This document shows positions 59,885 through 64,000 of a DNA stretch of 64,000 nucleotides, piece by piece. Both the position numbers and the translations under genes were made by a program. Position 1 is the stretch's first letter. Each line of letters opens with the position of its first letter. The notes below the pieces were generated by a model that was given only the letters and a program-made list of their open reading frames with translations, searched no databases and had not been told where the DNA came from. The stretch comes from Moringa oleifera (taxonomy: Eukaryota > Streptophyta > Magnoliopsida > Brassicales > Moringaceae), in contig JAJFZO010000094.1 in the NCBI GenBank assembly GCA_021397835.1, positions 4,316,001 through 4,380,000 of the forward strand, written 5' to 3'.

Positions 59885-62416
59885 ATGCTCCGTTCTTCTG
59901 GTGCAGGTGATCTAGTTCCATACGATCCTGAAATTGAGAAGACAGCAAAAAGATTCAGGAAGGAAGCTAAATTACGAAGTCAACAAGATTCTTCACCTTC
60001 ATCTTCTGAATCGAATTTAGCATTTAATCTAGTTGATTCATCTAGTGATTCTAAAATAGAACAAGACATGGCTAATGAAGAGAGAACTTTGAGGCAATTG
60101 GCTGCACCAGAAGTAAATCAGCAGCCACTCTGCATTCAATATCCAATTTTACAAGCAGATTTTGAGTTAAAGTCTGGTTTGATCCATTTGCTCCCGAAGT
60201 TTCACGGCTTTGAGAATGAAGATCCTCACAAGCATCTAAAGGAATTCCATGTGGTGTGCTCAAGCCTAAAACCACAAGGAGTAACTGAAGATGAGATCAA
60301 ATTACATGCTTTTCCATTCTCACTGACTGAAAAAGCAAAAGATTGGTTGTTTTATTTACCTTCTGGTTCTGTGACCACATGGATACAGATGGTAACGTTA
60401 TTTCTTGATAAATTTTTCCCTGCTTCACGAGCTGCTAGTATTAGAAGGGAAATATGTGGGATAAAGCAGAGAGATATTGAAACCCTTCATGAGTATTGGG
60501 AAAGATTTAAACAACTGTGTGCAAGTTGTCCTCAACATGGAATTTCTGAATAACTTCTCATTCAGTATTTTTATGAAGGATTACTACCCATGGAAAGAAG
60601 GATGATGGATGCAGCTAGTGGAGGTGCTATAGTAAATAAAACTCCTCGTGAAGCTAGAGATTTGATTTCCACCATGGCTGCTAACTCACAACAGTTTGGA
60701 TTTAGACAAGATACATCTTTAAAAAGGATTAATGAGGTAAATATATCTTCTCTTGAAAATCAAATAGCCAATCTAACTTCTCTTGTTCAACAATTGGCTG
60801 TAGGAAACGTGCAACAAGTTAAAGCTTGTGGGATTTGTGCTGCTACTGGTCATCCAACTGACATGTGTCCTACACTTCAAGATGATCCTTATAAGGATGC
60901 TAATGTAGTTGGAGGATTCTCAGGTCCACCACAAAGGAAGTATGACCCTTATTCAAATACATATAACCTAGGATGGAGGGATCATCCCAATCTTAGTTAT
61001 GGAGCAAGACCTCAATTTCAATCTAGACAACCAACTCCACCACCACAACCTCATCCAAATTCAGGTATGTCTCTTGAAGATATTGTTAAATCACTTGCAT
61101 CTAACACACAACAATTTCAGCAGGAGACAAGAACAAGTATTAGAAAGTTAGAGGATCAAGTAGGTCAACTAGCATCTTCAATGGACAGATTGGAATCTCA
61201 AGGAAAATTGCCTTCACAAACTATTGTCAACCCAAAACAGAATGCTAGTGCAATTATCTTGAGAAGTGGAACTGAGTTAAAAGAACCTGGCAAGATTACC
61301 AAAGGATGCATCTCAAGAGAAGAGACTAAAAAAGAAGTAGTTCCTCAACCAGAGCTTGACCAGCCTAAAGGATCCAACAAAGAGCAATCAAAGACTTCCA
61401 TGTTAATTCCTCCCTTTCCTTCTAGATTATCTAAACCTAAGAAGAATGAGGAGGAAGAAAAGGAGATTTTTGATACCTTTCACAAGGTCGAGGTAAATAT
61501 TCCTTTACTTGATGCAATTAAACAAGTACCTCGATATGCCAAATTTTTGAAAGAGTTATGCACCAATAAGAGAAAATTAAAAGGTAATGAATTTGTAAGT
61601 ATGGGGGAAAATGTTTCAGCTATTCTTCAGAAAAAATTACCTCCTAAATGTAAGGACCCAGGTATGTTTACTATTCCTTGCAAAGTTGGTAATGCTAAGA
61701 TTGAGAAAGCGATGTTAGATCTAGGTGCTTCAATAAATGTCATGCCATTATCCATTTACTCATCTTTGAATGCTGGACCATTAAAAGAAACTGGTGTGAT
61801 TATTCAACTTGCTGATAGATCTAATGTATATCCTGAGGGAGTTTTGGGGGATGTTTTGGTACAAGTTAATGGATTGATTTTTCCTGCTGATTTTTATGTG
61901 CTCAATATGGAGGAAGATGATTCATCTAACTCATTAATTTTGTTAGGAAGACCATTCCTAAAAACATCCAAGACGAAAATTGATGTGCATGATGGTACAC
62001 TTACAATGGAATTTGATGGTGAAATTATTAAATTTAATATTTATGATGCCATGAGATATCCTAGTGATTTATCTTCTGTTTTTGCTATGGATGTTATTGA
62101 ACCTTTAGCACAGAAAATTTTTGATTTAAGTGATGAAGATAAGTTAAAAGTTGTACTTAATAAGAGTTTGAGTTTTGGAAGATCACAAAAAATCTTGCAA
62201 AAGTTTACATTGGATTCAGACTTGCAGGATACAATTCATGAATTGGAATCACTACAACCTATGAGGTATGACATCTCTTATATTGATTTGCCTCTTTCTC
62301 ACACAAAACTCCTTCCTTCTATTATACAGGCACAAAAATTAGAGCTAAAACCCCTACCAGATCATTTAAAGTATATTTTTAGGAGAAAAAGAGACTCTTC
62401 CAATCATAATCTCTAA
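59885..62416 (+). pseudogene. Retrotransposon gag-protease, interrupted by a stop
   Basis: One frame from MLRSSGAGDLVPYDPEIE to the TAA at 62414. It is interrupted by TAA at 60551-60553, after which the same frame resumes. The gag domain shows KFHGFENEDPHKHLKEFHVV and the RREICGIKQRDIETLHEYWE block. A zinc knuckle C-x2-C-x4-H-x4-C (CGICAATGHPTDMC) follows near 60830, then the protease with LDLGASINVMPLS near 61715 and LILLGRPFL. The original Met may instead be at 59816, but that would overlap the PBS. Confidence 0.85.
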
Positions 62417-64000
62417 TAAACTTTCTATCTTAGAGGAAGAAAAATTGACTCGAGTACTTAAAGAGTATAAAAAGGCCATTGGTTGGACCATAGCCGATAT
62501 TAAGGGATTAAATCCTTCCACATGCATGCATAGGATACTATTAGAGGAAGATTGTAAACCCTCCAGGCAACCCCAACGTAGATTGAATCCGCCTATGATG
62601 GAAGTGGTAAAGAAAGAAATCTTGAAGCTTCTTGATGCAGGTATGATCTATCCAATTTCAGATAGTGAATGGGTAAGCCCAATTCAAGTTATTCCGAAGA
62701 AAACCGGTATAACAACAATAGAAAATCTTGATGGTGAGTTAATACCCACTCGTATTCAAAATGGATGGAGGGTATGTATAGATTATAGGAAGTTAAATGC
62801 ATCAACTAGAAAAGATCATTTTCCTCTTCCATTTATTGATCAAATGCTAGAAAGATTAGCAGGTCATACCCATTATTGTTATCTTGATGGTTATTCAGGT
62901 TTTCATCAAATCCCTGTTGCACCTGAAGATCAAGAGAAAACAACGTTCACATGCCCATTTGGTACTTTTGCATATCGGCGCATGCCATTTGGACTTTGTA
63001 ATGCTCCTGCTACATTTCAGATGTGTATAGTTAGTATATTTTCTGATTATATAGAGAACATCATAGAGGTGTTTATGGATGACTTTACAGTTTATGGTGA
63101 TTCTTTTGATGCATGTTTAACTAACCTTACCAAAGTGCTTAAAAGATGCATAGAAAAGAACCTTGTTTTAAATTATGAAAAGTGTCATTTTATGGTTAAT
63201 CAAGGTATTATTCTAGGACATGTTGTATCCTCTAAGGGAATTGAAGTTGATAAAGCTAAGGTAGAAATTATAAAATCTTTATCTTACCCCACAAGTGTGC
63301 GGGAAGTTCGCTCTTTTCTTGGACATGCAGGATTCTATCGACGTTTTATCAAGGATTTTTCCAAGATCACTAAACCCTTATGCAGGTTACTACAAAAAGA
63401 TATGGTGTTTGAATTGGATGAGGCATGCAAAGATGCATTTGACAAGTTGAAGGATATGTTAACAACCACACCAATTATCCAATCACCAAATTGGAATCTT
63501 CCATTTGAGATCATGTGTGATGCGAGCAATCATGCAATTGGTGCTGTTCTTGGACAGAGAATTGGAAGAACTCCTCATGTCATTTATTATGCTTCAAGAA
63601 TACTTGACAGTGCACAAAGCAATTATTCCACAACAGAAAAAGAACTTTTATCCACTGTGTTTGCTTTAGAAAAATTTCGCTCATATCTACTTGGTACTAA
63701 AGTGATTGTTTATTCTGATCATGCAGCTCTCAAGTACTTACTATCGAAGAAGGAGGCAAAACCTAGACTTATTCGATGGATACTTTTGCTACAAGAGTTT
63801 GATTTGGAGATACGTGATAAAAAGGGTGCAAAAAATTTGGTTGCAGATCATCTTAGCAGGTTAACTACGAGTGAAGAGTCATCACCATTAAAAGACGACT
63901 TTCCAGATGAGTGTCTTTTTTCTATTCATAAGATAAGGCCTTGGTATGCTGATATTGCTAATTACTTAGTTACTGGAATATTACCAGGTGATTTATCTAG
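62382..64000 (+). pseudogene. Retrotransposon reverse transcriptase-RNase H, in shifted frame, partial
   Basis: Open from about 62382 to the window end in a different frame from gag-protease. The frames change in the T-run at 62376-62380, so this is a frameshift rather than a separate gene. RT blocks include [57 protein letters not shown] and the active site [10 protein letters not shown]. RNase H follows with FEIMCDAS (D), [20 protein letters not shown] (E), [14 protein letters not shown] (D) and ADHLSRL. Integrase is not reached. Confidence 0.88.

Larger units (their letters stand above)
58640..64000 (+). mobile_element. Ty3/gypsy LTR retrotransposon, Athila-like, 5' part (continues past window)
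   Basis: In order: probable 5' LTR (promoter TATA at 58971), a hairpin, a tRNA-Asp-type primer binding site (59843-59860), gag with a zinc knuckle, aspartic protease, reverse transcriptase and RNase H. Integrase and the 3' LTR lie beyond the window. The tRNA-Asp PBS and the DLGASINVMP protease are typical of the Athila lineage. The 5' boundary is a guess, because without the 3' LTR the LTR start cannot be fixed. An in-frame stop in gag and a frameshift before RT show that it is not autonomous as sequenced. Confidence 0.85.

Noticed and set aside
1..64000. CRISPR array, operon-like gene cluster or biosynthetic cluster
   Set aside because: No regularly spaced direct repeats, and the genes belong to unrelated pathways with independent promoters and orientations.

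Overview
This is a stretch of flowering-plant (eudicot) nuclear DNA. The genes are intron-rich with GT...AG junctions, sit in AT-rich intergenic DNA (GC-richer exons, many A/T runs), belong to plant-specific families (SABATH methyltransferase, PADRE/DUF4228, DNA ligase 6, CC-NB-ARC-LRR) and are interspersed with plant LINE and Ty3/gypsy retroelements. The species cannot be fixed from sequence alone. The protein sequences feel rosid-like, but that is an impression.

Layout. 1-495 (-): 5' end of a SABATH carboxyl methyltransferase, running off the window. 2100-7742 (+): ankyrin-repeat/integrin-linked-kinase-like gene with 11 exons and a kinase domain whose HRD and DFG motifs are lost. 10520-11077 (+): single-exon PADRE (DUF4228) protein with a probable myristoylation signal. 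12802-26386 (+): complete DNA ligase 6 gene, reconstructed here in 19 exons (1408 aa), fusing an SNM1/Artemis-type nuclease domain to an ATP-dependent DNA ligase. 27292-30536 (+): histone chaperone ASF1 in 3 exons. 31886-45309 (-): 6-exon C2H2/U1-type zinc-finger gene swollen to more than 13 kb by two large LINEs in its introns. 48931-51483 (+): 2-hydroxyacyl-CoA lyase (oxalyl-CoA decarboxylase-like) in 2 exons. 52613-53256 (+): eroded 3' end of an NLR gene. 54212-57705 (+): CC-NB-ARC-LRR gene broken by a frameshift in its LRR. About 58.6 kb to the window end (+): 5' part of an Athila-like Ty3/gypsy retrotransposon (tRNA-Asp-type PBS, gag, protease, RT, RNase H) with a nonsense codon and a frameshift.

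The host genes do not form a pathway. LIG6 (DNA break processing and ligation) and ASF1 (H3-H4 deposition) are neighbours with nuclear genome-maintenance roles, but co-location in plants is not evidence of co-function. The most distinctive structure is a single LINE family represented five times in about 28 kb, always inside introns. Three copies lie in LIG6 and two, each about 5 kb, in the zinc-finger gene. They share a short 3' stem-loop (GCACC-loop-GGTGC) and a common 3' terminus. Two of the LIG6 copies keep recognisable 15-bp target-site duplications. A second, apparently undescribed AT-rich dispersed repeat occurs in at least four intergenic copies in both orientations. No previously undescribed multi-gene system was found. 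The strongest novelty candidates are the LINE 3' hairpin, the AT-rich repeat, the fold-back in the LIG6 intron that splits the catalytic lysine codon, and the ankyrin pseudokinase.
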